The position numbers and the translations under genes were made by a program. The notes under the pieces were generated by a model. It had not been told where the DNA came from. It did not search any database and was given only the letters and a program-made list of their open reading frames with translations. A stretch of DNA of 45,464 nucleotides. It comes from Mycetocola tolaasinivorans. GTDB lineage: Bacteria; Actinomycetota; Actinomycetes; Actinomycetales; Microbacteriaceae. The stretch covers positions 1-45,464 of the forward strand of contig NZ_RCUX01000016.1 in NCBI RefSeq assembly GCF_003667565.1. The letters are read 5' to 3'. Numbering within the stretch: the first letter of the stretch is position 1; every line of letters starts with the position of its first letter. Of this stretch, positions 24,792 through 32,640 are shown piece by piece.

Positions 24792-25834
24792 GCGGGATCA
24801 TCGGCGCGGCCGGAGCCGCCCAGACCCTCTCGCTCGCGGCGATGGAGGAGGCCTCCCGCCAGGGGAAACGCGACACCGATATCGAGCACCTGCTGCTCGC
24901 ACTCGCGCTGAGCGACCGCCCCGCGGGGAGTGCTCTGCGAGCGTGTGGCGTTTCACTCTCCGCGGTTCGCCGCGCGATTCGAGACCAGGAAGCCGCGGAG
25001 CTGGCCGCGCTCGGAATGAGCGTGCGGATGCCCGAGCCGGGGAGAATCGTGTTTCACGAAACCTCGGGTTATGCCTGGACCCGGCGCGCCGAGGCTCTGC
25101 TCTCGTCGGCAGCGAGCGCCCGCTCCGATTCGGAGGGCGCGGGATACACCGAGCGTGTTCTGACACTCCTGTTGGTCGAGCCCAGTGGGCGCGTGTCTGA
25201 TGTGCTCGCGCGCTGTGGGACATCGACCGCCGAGGTTCGTCTCGCGCTCGCCGGAGATACGGGGAAAATACCCGCGGCTTCCTCAGCGCGCGCACGCATG
25301 GAGCTTGACGTGGCCGGAGCTGCGGGAACCCGGGGGTGGGTGTCCGGAACATCGGAGGTGTTTGTGCCCGCTGTGCCCGCCGACGTGTGGGCGCTCCTGG
25401 TGGACCCACTCCGGATTCCCGAGTGGTTTCCCGCTATCGGCACCGTGTCTGGACTGGCCGAGGATAAGGGACTCGAAGATAACGAAAGCTCGCGGCGCTG
25501 GTGGGCGCTCGCCCCGACCACGCGCCCGGATGGGAAATCGATACGCGTCAGGGAACAGTTTCGTCGCCGGACGGTGCAGATGATCGAGGCGCGCGCGGGG
25601 GAGAGCGTGCGCTGGCGCTTCGAATTTCCCGACGCTGCCCGGGCAGGAACGCAGGACATCGTGTGCGACCTACGCGAGGATGCCGGGGGAACGCGGGTGC
25701 GGCTCACCGCGCTCTGGGCGCGCCCGCAGGGGTGGTGCCGCCTGGTGGGCGTCCTTCTCTCGGGCCCGCGCCGACTGGTGATCTGGCTGAATCTCTTCCA
25801 GATCGGCGGCGCACTCAGCCGGGCTTTTCGCTAG
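24788..25834 (+). CDS. Clp-N domain fused to an SRPBCC domain
   Basis: A 348-aa soluble protein with two parts. Residues about 8-150 look like the double Clp-N repeat that in ClpA/ClpC binds adaptors and substrates (AMEEASRQGKRDTDIEHLLL, then YTERVLTLLLVEPSGRVSDV). Residues about 185-325 look like an SRPBCC/START-type ligand pocket (VFVPAVPADVWALLVDPLRI, PEWFPAIGTVSGL, TRVRLTALW). No AAA+ ATPase domain is present. It is coupled to the small HTH gene. It could be a ligand-sensing adaptor for Clp proteolysis or a partner of the HTH protein (inference). Its stop overlaps that of the converging CPBP gene. Confidence 0.75.
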   Translation: MSGIIGAAGAAQTLSLAAMEEASRQGKRDTDIEHLLLALALSDRPAGSALRACGVSLSAVRRAIRDQEAAELAALGMSVRMPEPGRIVFHETSGYAWTRRAEALLSSAASARSDSEGAGYTERVLTLLLVEPSGRVSDVLARCGTSTAEVRLALAGDTGKIPAASSARARMELDVAGAAGTRGWVSGTSEVFVPAVPADVWALLVDPLRIPEWFPAIGTVSGLAEDKGLEDNESSRRWWALAPTTRPDGKSIRVREQFRRRTVQMIEARAGESVRWRFEFPDAARAGTQDIVCDLREDAGGTRVRLTALWARPQGWCRLVGVLLSGPRRLVIWLNLFQIGGALSRAFR

Positions 25835-26655
25835 ATCGTGGCCGCTCGCGAGGCGAGCCCGGGTACCGCGGGCTTCGGGTCTCGAATGAACCAGACCAGG
25901 ACGAGCGCCGCCGCGATGACCGCGAAGTTGCCGAGGCCGGCGATTGCCGTGAGCGGTGAATCCGCGGGAAACTCGGCCGCGAGGAAAATGGTGGGGTCGG
26001 TGGACGCGTGCAGCAGGATTGGCCAGATCAGGTTGCCGGTGACGCGCAGCGCGAGGTACATGCAGAGGCCAAATGCGAAGGTGTAGGCCAGCTGAATCAC
26101 GGTCGCGAACAGCGACTGACCGGCGAGCAGGTTGCTCGCGTGCAGGGCGGCAAACACCGCGGAGGAGACCAGCGCCACGGTGAGCTCACGGTACCCGGCC
26201 TGTCGCAGCAGGCGGATCACGAGCCCGCGGGTGAGGACCTCCTCGGCAAAACCGATGAAGAGTCCCGCCAGTAGCCACGTGGCCACCACGCCGGGCCACG
26301 TGATCGCGTAGTCAATGCTGAAGAGGCGCAGGACGTTGAACATCAGGACCGCGATGACCGCGATCCACATCCAGCCCCGACCGGTCACGGTCTGGGTCTG
26401 GAACAGCGAGCCGAGCCAGCCCACCGACCAGGCAAACCCGATGAGGAGCGCCCCGCCCAGGATGAGCGGGAGGATGTAGCCCACCACAATCGCCGCGGCC
26501 GAGCCCTCCTCGACGCCGCCGGCCAGCGGGAGAAATACCAGGGACAGCACGTTGTAGAGCACGATGTATCCAGCCGCCAGCACGAGGGCGCGCCACCATC
26601 CGCCCCGGTTCCAAAAGTGTGTCCAGGAACTCTCCGGCCGTGCGGCTTCCGACAT
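25831..26655 (-). CDS. CPBP family intramembrane metalloprotease
   Basis: A 274-aa polytopic membrane protein of the CAAX protease / bacteriocin-processing (CPBP) family. Family motifs are EEVLTR in LFIGFAEEVLTRGLVIRLL, FAALH in AVFAALHASNLL, and a third His in ILLHASTD where the usual HxxxN has Asp. About eight helices are seen. The ATG at 26655 is chosen from topology (cytoplasmic SEAARPESSW start) over the longer frame. Substrates are unknown. It is monocistronic and converges on the Clp-N gene. Confidence 0.88.
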   Translation of the reverse strand: MSEAARPESSWTHFWNRGGWWRALVLAAGYIVLYNVLSLVFLPLAGGVEEGSAAAIVVGYILPLILGGALLIGFAWSVGWLGSLFQTQTVTGRGWMWIAVIAVLMFNVLRLFSIDYAITWPGVVATWLLAGLFIGFAEEVLTRGLVIRLLRQAGYRELTVALVSSAVFAALHASNLLAGQSLFATVIQLAYTFAFGLCMYLALRVTGNLIWPILLHASTDPTIFLAAEFPADSPLTAIAGLGNFAVIAAALVLVWFIRDPKPAVPGLASRAATI

Positions 26656-26850
26656 GTCTTTGCCCCCTTGGTGCGGTGCCCGTGTCCCGCTAGTGAGAAT
26701 GTATCGCCCGCAGAGCACGGCGCAACACCCGCCTGAAACACTCTGATTACCCCAGTTCGAGGGCGTTTTCGGTGGCCGGTGCGGGCGGGATGCACGGGGT
26801 CTGCCAGTCTGGGAGTGCGCCCTGCGGCGCCTCAACCACCGGGGGATTTC

Positions 26851-27120
26851 TTGGGACTGACACCAACCGAGCACGCGTTTGTGCTGCGCCTCACCGCCCT
26901 CGTTCTGGCGGGGGTCGCCTGCTTCTTCCTGGCGCTCTGGGTGACCGGTAACGGGCCGATTCCGCTCTGGGTGAGCATCGGCATCGCTCCGGCATGGGGT
27001 GGGCTGGGCCTCGCCCTAATTTCACCGTTGCGACGCATTCTGCCGCCCGCATCCGCTCCACCGCTGCGCGACGCCGACGAGGGTGACGTGGAAGAAAGCT
27101 CGCCCACCCCTGCGTGCTAG
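26851..27120 (+). CDS. Small two-helix membrane protein
   Basis: An 89-aa protein with two membrane helices (VLRLTALVLAGVACFFLALW; PLWVSIGIAPAWGGLGLALI) and a hydrophilic acidic tail. The TTG at 26851 is preferred because GGGGGA lies six bases before it; a longer ATG form at 26779 has a non-hydrophobic, unlikely N-terminus. No family is recognised. It lies just before ndk on the same strand. A similar small membrane protein often precedes ndk in relatives. Confidence 0.6.
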   Translation: MGLTPTEHAFVLRLTALVLAGVACFFLALWVTGNGPIPLWVSIGIAPAWGGLGLALISPLRRILPPASAPPLRDADEGDVEESSPTPAC

Positions 27121-27237
27121 GGCACACAACAGACACCGGATCGTTCGCCGCGCCGCCGTGGTTCCCCGTGACCCGGCGCGGCTTGTTATCGTGTCAGTGG
27201 GCTTTCGCCCTCCCCTTTTTAGACCTAGGAGGTCCCC

Positions 27238-27654
27238 ATGGCCGTTGAAGAAACCCTCGTCCTCGTGAAGCCGGACGGCGTCGCTCGGAAGCTCAGTGGC
27301 GAGATCATCCGCCGGATCGAAGCCAAGGGCTACTCGGTTGTTGACCTGCGTATGGTGCAGCCGGAGCGTTCGCGCCTCGAGGCGCACTACGCTGAGCACC
27401 AGGGCAAGCCGTTCTACGAGCCCCTCGTCGCGTTCATGCTGGAGGGCCCGGTTGTAGCCATCCGCGTGGCCGGAGACCGCGTGATCGAGGGTTTCCGCGT
27501 CCTCGCCGGTACCACCGACCCGACCCTCGCCGCCCCCGGCACCATCCGTGGTGACTTCGGCCGCGACTGGGGTCTGGCCGTGCAGCAGAACCTCGTCCAC
27601 GGTTCGGACAGCGTGGAGTCCGCCGAGCGTGAGCTGGGTCTCTGGTTCGACTAG
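27238..27654 (+). CDS. ndk: Nucleoside diphosphate kinase
   Basis: Transfers the gamma phosphate from ATP to other nucleoside diphosphates. The 138-aa length is standard. It begins MAVEETLVLVKPDGVARKLS, with the catalytic phospho-histidine in QNLVHGSDSVESAERE and the nucleotide-binding TTDPTLAAPGTIRGDF. The ATG has AGGAGG eight bases upstream. Its neighbour on the ileS side is separated from the DUF4233 gene by about 11 kb of accessory genes, whereas in relatives ndk is next to it. Confidence 0.97.
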   Translation: MAVEETLVLVKPDGVARKLSGEIIRRIEAKGYSVVDLRMVQPERSRLEAHYAEHQGKPFYEPLVAFMLEGPVVAIRVAGDRVIEGFRVLAGTTDPTLAAPGTIRGDFGRDWGLAVQQNLVHGSDSVESAERELGLWFD

Positions 27655-27663
27655 TCGACACAC

Positions 27664-27695
27664 AAAAACGGCACCCCGCGGGGTGCCGTTTTTTT
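27664..27695. terminator. Bidirectional terminator after ndk
   Basis: A perfect palindrome GGCACCCCGCGGGGTGCC centred at about 27679 with A-run before and T-run (7 T) after. Serves ndk on plus and the converging Lrp gene on minus. Confidence 0.95.
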
Positions 27696-27720
27696 GTTGG
27701 ACGAAGAGCCGAGTATGGCC

Positions 27721-28677
27721 TCAGACCGCGTGGCGTCCGGGACGCTTAATCGCTGAGCCCACGATGATCGGTTCGATCTGGTCGATCGGGTACTCCGCAA
27801 GAACCGTGGTCATAAAGTGGTAGAGCGCCCCCAGATCGGCGAACCAGGCGGCGACGTTGAGCGAGAATGTGCCGGCAAGGGCGAGGGTTCCGTGCACGGC
27901 CGGATGTGTCGCGAGTGCTCGCCCCACGTCGTCGAGGTGCTGCGGGGGCAGACGGATCCAAAAGTTCACGTCGATCGGGAGGCCGAGCCGTGCCGGGTCG
28001 ACGCTGACCTCATAGGCGAGTTGCCCCGTGTTTCGCAGCGTTGTGAGCCGCCGACGAACGGTCGAAACGGGGGCCTGAACGCGGTCGGCGACCCAGGTGG
28101 CACTCGCGCGTGGCTGCAGGGTGAGTGCGTCGATAATCGCCGCGTCACGCTCACCCACCGGTTGACCCTCCACTCGGGGATGCTGGGGGAGCGTGAGCGC
28201 GCTCCTCTCGTGATCACTCAGTGCGTCGAGGCGCCAGTCTTTTGCCTCGGAAAACACGTGCAGTATCGGATGGGCTTCGACGGCGGCGATCGCCCCGGTC
28301 TCCGGGAGTTGCCGGGTAATCAGCCTGCCCGCCGTGTCGGATTCCGTGATGAGCACGGCGGCCAGTTCGTCGCCGCCGATCGACGCGTCGATATACGCGA
28401 TGTCGGTGCGTCTCGCGAGTGCGCGGGAGAGCTGTTCGAGTCGGCCACTGAGTATCCGAATCCGCAGCATGAGCGCGACCCGGGCGGGCTGCGGAGTGCG
28501 CGCGACCACCCGAACCGCCCCCGAGTCGAGCAGGTGATTGAGACGCCGACGGAGCGGCCTCGTCCCGAGGGTGAGCACACCAGCGAGGTGTTCAACGGTG
28601 GCGCGGGGGTCGCACTGCAGGGCCGCGATGATGCGCCGGTCGGTCCCGTCAAGTTCAACTTCGCTCATATTGGACAT
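27721..28677 (-). CDS. Lrp/AsnC family regulator with two fused halves
   Basis: A 318-aa transcription regulator with two Lrp units. Unit 1: HTH LDGTDRRIIAALQCDPRATV and LTLGTRPLRRRLNHLLDSGA. Unit 2: ERDAAIIDALTLQPRASATW and QAPVSTVRRRLTTLRNTGQL. Both are followed by RAM-like ligand parts. Most Lrp proteins are single units of 150 aa; double forms are known in actinobacteria. The start is uncertain: ATG 28677 is used, with ATG 28668 and TTG 28689 as alternatives. An inverted repeat overlaps the start region, so autoregulation and control of the divergent phosphatase gene are likely. Confidence 0.85.
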   Translation of the reverse strand: MSNMSEVELDGTDRRIIAALQCDPRATVEHLAGVLTLGTRPLRRRLNHLLDSGAVRVVARTPQPARVALMLRIRILSGRLEQLSRALARRTDIAYIDASIGGDELAAVLITESDTAGRLITRQLPETGAIAAVEAHPILHVFSEAKDWRLDALSDHERSALTLPQHPRVEGQPVGERDAAIIDALTLQPRASATWVADRVQAPVSTVRRRLTTLRNTGQLAYEVSVDPARLGLPIDVNFWIRLPPQHLDDVGRALATHPAVHGTLALAGTFSLNVAAWFADLGALYHFMTTVLAEYPIDQIEPIIVGSAIKRPGRHAV

Positions 28678-28692
28678 GATATTTGCCAATAT
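28667..28692. promoter_or_regulatory. Lrp-type operator in the divergent region
   Basis: ATATTGG (28667-28673) and CCAATAT (28686-28692) form a perfect 7-bp inverted repeat around 12 bases. AT-rich and placed between the Lrp gene and the phosphatase gene, it is a natural binding site for the Lrp protein. Confidence 0.6.
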
Positions 28693-28749
28693 CGCTTACT
28701 TTCAATGCTGCAATACGCCACGGAGCTCATGAGGATCGAGCATTGAGGC

Positions 28750-29553
28750 ATGAATACCTCAGAACTTACCACTTCGGAATCGCTGGAGACACTCGCCGCC
28801 CTTGACATCGCCCTGCGTGCGGTGGGGCGGCACCTCCTGGCCCGCCCGGCGATCGCACCGATGCCCGATATGTCCGCATTCCGTCAGGAGTTCTCCGCGA
28901 TGGAGAACGAGGTTGTGGCGATGCTGCGACCAGCGCTCTCGGCGCTCAATCCCGACGCCGCCTGGCTGGACGAACTCGCGCCGACCCGGGTGGCCGGGGA
29001 TGCCTGGCTCGTCGACTCCGTGGATGGCGCGGTGCAGTACATGCGCGGGCTTCCTCAGTGGTGCCTGACGGCGACCCTGGTGCGCGACGGAGAGGCGGTG
29101 CTGACGGTGCTCCACAACCCGGTACTCAGTGAGACCTACGCCGCGGCGCTCGGCGCGGGCGCGTGGCGCAACGGGCGGCCAGTTTCGCCGGCCGCCACCG
29201 AGGATGTCGGTGTCGCGCTGGTGGCAACGAGCCAACCGCCCTTTGCCGCCGCCCAGCCCGAAGCCGTCGCGCTGGCCGGAGCTTCGCTCTCCCGGGCGCT
29301 CGGTTCGGTGGGAGCGGTGCGCAATCTCGGGCCGACGTCCTGGCAAATTGCGGACGTTGCCTCCGGTCGTCTCGATGCGTTCTGGGAGCACGGTGATGAC
29401 CGCTCGAACCTCCTGGGAGCAACGCTGATCGCCCGCGAATCCGGGACGGTCGTGACCGATCTCGCCGGGGTGCCGTGGACCCCGGAGTCCGCATCCATCC
29501 TGGTCGCTGCTCCCGCGCTGCACGCACCCCTGTTGGGTGTGCTGAGCGCCTGA
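28750..29553 (+). CDS. Inositol monophosphatase family protein
   Basis: A 267-aa soluble protein of the IMPase/FBPase fold. The metal-site motif is in WLVDSVDGAVQYMRGLPQWC (residues about 87-106; canonical WVVDPIDGT), with an upstream acidic pair WLDELAP. The third metal motif, usually WDxAAG, reads HGDDRSNLLGA, so it lacks the Trp and substrate use may differ from myo-inositol phosphate. Divergent from the double Lrp gene, which probably controls it. An ATG at 28750 is preceded by GAGG. Confidence 0.82.
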   Translation: MNTSELTTSESLETLAALDIALRAVGRHLLARPAIAPMPDMSAFRQEFSAMENEVVAMLRPALSALNPDAAWLDELAPTRVAGDAWLVDSVDGAVQYMRGLPQWCLTATLVRDGEAVLTVLHNPVLSETYAAALGAGAWRNGRPVSPAATEDVGVALVATSQPPFAAAQPEAVALAGASLSRALGSVGAVRNLGPTSWQIADVASGRLDAFWEHGDDRSNLLGATLIARESGTVVTDLAGVPWTPESASILVAAPALHAPLLGVLSA

Positions 29554-29562
29554 GCAAATGAG

Positions 29563-29590
29563 GGGCCCGCCCGGACTGTCGAGCGGGCCC
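29563..29590. terminator. Hairpin between two converging genes
   Basis: GGGCCCGC (29563-29570) with GCGGGCCC (29583-29590), 12-nt loop. No T-run. It lies between converging genes, so it may stop transcription from either side. Confidence 0.55.
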
Positions 29591-29600
29591 GGGTAAACAC

Positions 29601-30389
29601 CTAACGAATGATCGCTCGGCGCAGCATGCGCCAGGAGCCGAGGCTCGCGAGGATGATCATCACGCCCGCGGCCACGGCGAGCCACCAGGGGCGGAAGGCT
29701 GCGGCGATCTCGGCGGCCTGGGGAATCAGGATCAGGATGGCCACGATCAGAACCAGCCCGATGCCGATGCCCAGCAGGATCGGTCCGCGGTTGGAGAATC
29801 GGATCCACGCGGCACCAAACACCCCGGCGACAGTGAGGAGGGTGAGTGTACCCAGCAGCACGATCACGAAGGTGATGAGAAGGTTGCCGTAGCCCAGGAT
29901 GAAAATATCGAAGATGTAGAACCCGATAAACCAGTGATCGGTCAGCAGCTCGATTGCGGTGAGCGCGGTGAGTACCGCGGCGAGGTAGGTGGCGACAATC
30001 AGGTTCCAGAGCAGCGTCCCGAGCGTGAATGAGCGGCGGGTTGAGCCGAGGGTGATGGCGAAGCGGAACGTGGTCGCGGTGGAGGCGACCCCCATGTAGC
30101 CGAGGAACCCGCCGAGGGCCCACACCAGGCCGGGGTTTGCCTGCGAGCCCGCGATCCAGCCCTCGGAACCCGGCTGACTGCCGGCTCGCCAGGATATTAG
30201 CGAGATCATGATCGACAGGAGCGCGACGACACCCACGTAGATGACCGGCAGCCCGAAGGTCATGATTCGACGGGTGAGGTGCAGGCGGGTGACCGCGAAG
30301 ATGGGGTTCATGGTGAGTCCCTTCGAGTGTGTGCCAAGCGTGGACGTGGGGGCGATCGTCGGAGCCGTGGTGAGCAGCGTGGAGGTCAT
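29601..30389 (-). CDS. ABC-2 type transporter permease
   Basis: A 262-aa membrane protein with about six helices (for example YVGVVALLSIMISLISW, LLITFVIVLLGTLTLLTVAG), the transmembrane partner of the adjacent ATPase. The ATG at 30389 overlaps the ATPase stop (ATGA); an internal ATG at 30311 has AAGGGA upstream and would remove a 26-residue Thr/Ser-rich N-terminus, so it may be the true start. GntR-ATPase-permease is the YtrA-type operon plan, often induced by cell-wall antibiotics. Confidence 0.8.
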   Translation of the reverse strand: MTSTLLTTAPTIAPTSTLGTHSKGLTMNPIFAVTRLHLTRRIMTFGLPVIYVGVVALLSIMISLISWRAGSQPGSEGWIAGSQANPGLVWALGGFLGYMGVASTATTFRFAITLGSTRRSFTLGTLLWNLIVATYLAAVLTALTAIELLTDHWFIGFYIFDIFILGYGNLLITFVIVLLGTLTLLTVAGVFGAAWIRFSNRGPILLGIGIGLVLIVAILILIPQAAEIAAAFRPWWLAVAAGVMIILASLGSWRMLRRAIIR

Positions 30390-31276
30390 GCGCGTGCCTC
30401 CTCGGGGGTGCGTTCAGTGCCGTAGGCGGTCACGAGGTCGGCCACGCTGACCGGCAGAATACGGGCACCCGCCGCCTCGGCGCGGGCGATGAACTCGGTA
30501 TCTGCCCGGCCGCGCACCGTTGCCGAGGCCAGCCCGGGGACGGTCTGTAGACGGAGCACATCGAGATCCGCCGTGAGGTCACGAATCACGTCATCGCGAC
30601 CGCTCACCGCGAAGGCGAGGTCCGGGATGTCCTCAATGCCCGCATCGAGCAGGACCCTCCCTTCGTCGACGATGAGTACGCGGTCAAACAGGGATTCAGA
30701 CTCCTCCACGTGGTGCGTGGAGAGGATGACCGTGCGCGGGTGCTCCGCAACATCGCGGACGAGCACCTCGTGAAAGTATCGGCGTGCGTTGACGTCGAGC
30801 CCCAGATACGGTTCGTCCATCAGTGTGAGCGGCGCTCGCGAGGCCACGCCCAGAATAATGGCGACGGCGGAGAGCTGGCCGCGCGAGAACTTCTTAATCG
30901 AGCGCCCACGCGGGACGCGGAAGCCTGCCACCAGCTGCTCGGCAAGCTCGGCATCCCAGTGCGGGAGGAAGCTCGGCGCAATCGACAGCACGTTGCGTAC
31001 GTCGAAGTCATCCGGGTAGCGCTGGTTATCGCGCACCAGGTTGATCCCGGCGAGCGTGGCGGCGTGCTCAAACGGCGAGTGGCCGTTTACGCGCACGGTG
31101 CCCTCGGACGGGAGATCCTGCCCGGCAATGAGCGAGAGGAGTGTGGTCTTGCCCGCGCCGTTGCGGCCGAGGAGCCCGCAGATGCTGCCTGCGGGCAGAC
31201 GGAGCGAGACGCTGTCGAGGGCGGTGTGGGCGCCGAAGCGACGCGTCACTCCCTCGAGGACGATGTGATCGGTCAT
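30386..31276 (-). CDS. ABC transporter ATPase (YtrB/CcmA-like)
   Basis: A 296-aa cytoplasmic ATPase. Walker A GRNGAGKTTLL (about residue 38), signature FSRGQLSAVAIILG (SRGQ rather than SGGQ), Walker B LTLMDEPYLGLD and switch His in STHHVEESE. The C-terminal 90 residues form an accessory domain. It starts with ATG overlapping the GntR stop and its stop overlaps the permease start. An export or cell-envelope function is likely from the family, substrate unknown. Confidence 0.88.
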   Translation of the reverse strand: MTDHIVLEGVTRRFGAHTALDSVSLRLPAGSICGLLGRNGAGKTTLLSLIAGQDLPSEGTVRVNGHSPFEHAATLAGINLVRDNQRYPDDFDVRNVLSIAPSFLPHWDAELAEQLVAGFRVPRGRSIKKFSRGQLSAVAIILGVASRAPLTLMDEPYLGLDVNARRYFHEVLVRDVAEHPRTVILSTHHVEESESLFDRVLIVDEGRVLLDAGIEDIPDLAFAVSGRDDVIRDLTADLDVLRLQTVPGLASATVRGRADTEFIARAEAAGARILPVSVADLVTAYGTERTPEEARA

Positions 31277-31641
31277 GATGGTTCCTTTGCGATGGTGTCG
31301 CGGACGAGGCGCTCAATCTCGACGGGATCGAGACCGAGGAGGCGGGCTTCGCGAACCAGGGGTTCAACGAAGTCGGCACGCAGCCGTTCCCGGCGCTGTG
31401 CGAGCAGGAGCTCGCGTGCCCCGGGGGCCACGAAGATGCCGATTCCGCGCTTCTTATAGAGGGCTCCCTGCTCAACCAGCAGGTTGACGCCCTTGGATGC
31501 GGTGGCCGGGTTCAGATCAAAAAACACGGCCAGGTCGGTCGCCGAGGGCACCGCCGACTCCTCCGGGTAGGTTCCGGAGACGATGTCGTCGGCCAGCCGG
31601 GTGGCGAGCTGCTGAAAGAGGGGAGTGGTACCTGTGAACAC
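31273..31641 (-). CDS. GntR family regulator, YtrA subfamily
   Basis: A 122-aa repressor. The winged helix covers residues about 5-75 (LFQQLATRLADDIVSGTYPE, SATDLAVFFDLNPATASKGV, NLLVEQGALYKKRGIGIFV), followed by a short helical tail as in the YtrA subfamily. The start is GTG at 31641; a -10 TAGAGT (31653-31648) stands six bases before it, so the mRNA is probably leaderless. First gene of the operon with the ATPase and permease. A perfect inverted repeat at 31654-31675 overlaps its promoter and is the likely operator. Confidence 0.9.
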   Translation of the reverse strand: MFTGTTPLFQQLATRLADDIVSGTYPEESAVPSATDLAVFFDLNPATASKGVNLLVEQGALYKKRGIGIFVAPGARELLLAQRRERLRADFVEPLVREARLLGLDPVEIERLVRDTIAKEPS

Positions 31642-31653
31642 ATCACCACTCTA

Positions 31654-31675
31654 GTCCATTAGTTGACTAATGGAC
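31654..31675. promoter_or_regulatory. GntR/YtrA operator
   Basis: GTCCATTAGT, TG, ACTAATGGAC: a perfect 10-bp inverted repeat with a 2-nt spacer. It abuts the -10 (TAGAGT, 31653-31648) of the GntR operon on minus, and contains a TTGACT that could be the -35 for the DsbA-like gene on plus. One site could control both directions. Confidence 0.85.
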
Positions 31676-31732
31676 CAGTGGAGTGCGAATTCTTTCGGGA
31701 ATGAATTTCCGGACTCCGTGGTTGCCCTGGGT

Positions 31733-32392
31733 ATGACTGAACCCATCAAGGTAGACATCTGGTCCGATATCGCATGCCCCTGGTGCTTCATCGGCAAGCG
31801 CAAGTTCGAGGCCGGCGTCGCCGCATTCGCCGCGGGCTCCGACACCCCGGTCGAGGTGGAGTACCACTCGTTCGAGCTGGCCCCCGATACCCCCGTCGAC
31901 TTCGACGGCAGCGAGCTCGACTTCCTCGTGAATCACAAGGGCATGCCCGCCGAACAGATCACCGAGATGCTTGGCCGCGTGACGGGCATCGCCGCCCAGA
32001 CCGGCCTCGAATTCAACTTCGATAAGCTGCGCCACACCAACACCGTGCTCGCGCACCAGGCACTGCACTTCGCGAAGGCGCACGGCAAGCAGCGCGAGCT
32101 CGCCGAGGTGCTGTTCCGTGCCTACTTCACCGATGGTAAGCACGTGGGCAACATCGCCGATCTCGCCGAGCTGGGTGCCACCGTCGGCCTCGACGCCGCC
32201 GAGCTGACCGCCGCCCTCGAGACCGACCGCTACCTCGCCGATGTGCGCGCCGACCAGGCCCAGGCCCAGGGGTACGGCATCCAGGGCGTGCCGTTCTTCG
32301 TAATCGACGGCAAGTATGGCGTGTCGGGAGCGCAGGAGGCCCAGGCCTTCGAGCAGGTTCTCACCCAGGTCAGCGCGGAGCGCGGGGCATGA
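31733..32392 (+). CDS. DsbA family oxidoreductase (FrnE-like)
   Basis: A 219-aa cytoplasmic thioredoxin-fold protein. It has the active-site CPWC in VDIWSDIACPWCFIGKRKFE (residues 7-26), the helical insertion, and the cis-Pro loop GIQGVPFFVIDGKYGVSGAQ near the C-terminus. No signal peptide, as in FrnE/2-hydroxychromene-2-carboxylate isomerase-like relatives. The ATG at 31733 lies directly before the conserved strand; no strong ribosome site is seen. It overlaps a tiny Cys-bearing gene (ATGA). Its expression may be coupled to the GntR operator. Confidence 0.88.
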   Translation: MTEPIKVDIWSDIACPWCFIGKRKFEAGVAAFAAGSDTPVEVEYHSFELAPDTPVDFDGSELDFLVNHKGMPAEQITEMLGRVTGIAAQTGLEFNFDKLRHTNTVLAHQALHFAKAHGKQRELAEVLFRAYFTDGKHVGNIADLAELGATVGLDAAELTAALETDRYLADVRADQAQAQGYGIQGVPFFVIDGKYGVSGAQEAQAFEQVLTQVSAERGA

Positions 32393-32565
32393 GCGCCCCG
32401 TTCACGCTGATTGGCGACCCTGCGGCAGAGGCCTGCGGGCCTGACGGCTGCGCGATCCCGGCGACGCACCCCGCGCTCTCCGAGGCGCAAACCGCCGGGA
32501 TCGATGCGGTCACGAGCGAGGCGACGGCGCATGATTCAGTATCGAACTCGAACGAGCCGCGGTAG
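32389..32565 (+). CDS. 58-aa protein with a CxxxxC pair
   Basis: Translation coupled to the DsbA-like gene by a 4-bp ATGA overlap. The product starts MSAPFTLIGDPAAEACGPDG and continues CAIPATHPALSEAQTAGIDA, ending SNSNEPR; the two cysteines (residues 16 and 21) are six apart counting inclusively. No family is recognised. The overlap, the terminator directly behind and the Cys pair support a real gene, perhaps a substrate or partner of the DsbA-like enzyme (inference). Confidence 0.6.
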   Translation: MSAPFTLIGDPAAEACGPDGCAIPATHPALSEAQTAGIDAVTSEATAHDSVSNSNEPR

Positions 32566-32575
32566 TTCGTACACG

Positions 32576-32616
32576 AAAAACACCGTGCCCCCAGCTCTGG
32601 GGGCACGGTGTTTTTT
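32576..32616. terminator. Bidirectional terminator
   Basis: 14-bp stem CACCGTGCCCCCAG (32581-32594) with 32597-32610, preceded by five A and followed by six T. Ends the DsbA unit and the converging VKOR gene. Confidence 0.95.
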
Positions 32617-32640
32617 ATCTACTCGGCGACACGCCCGAGG

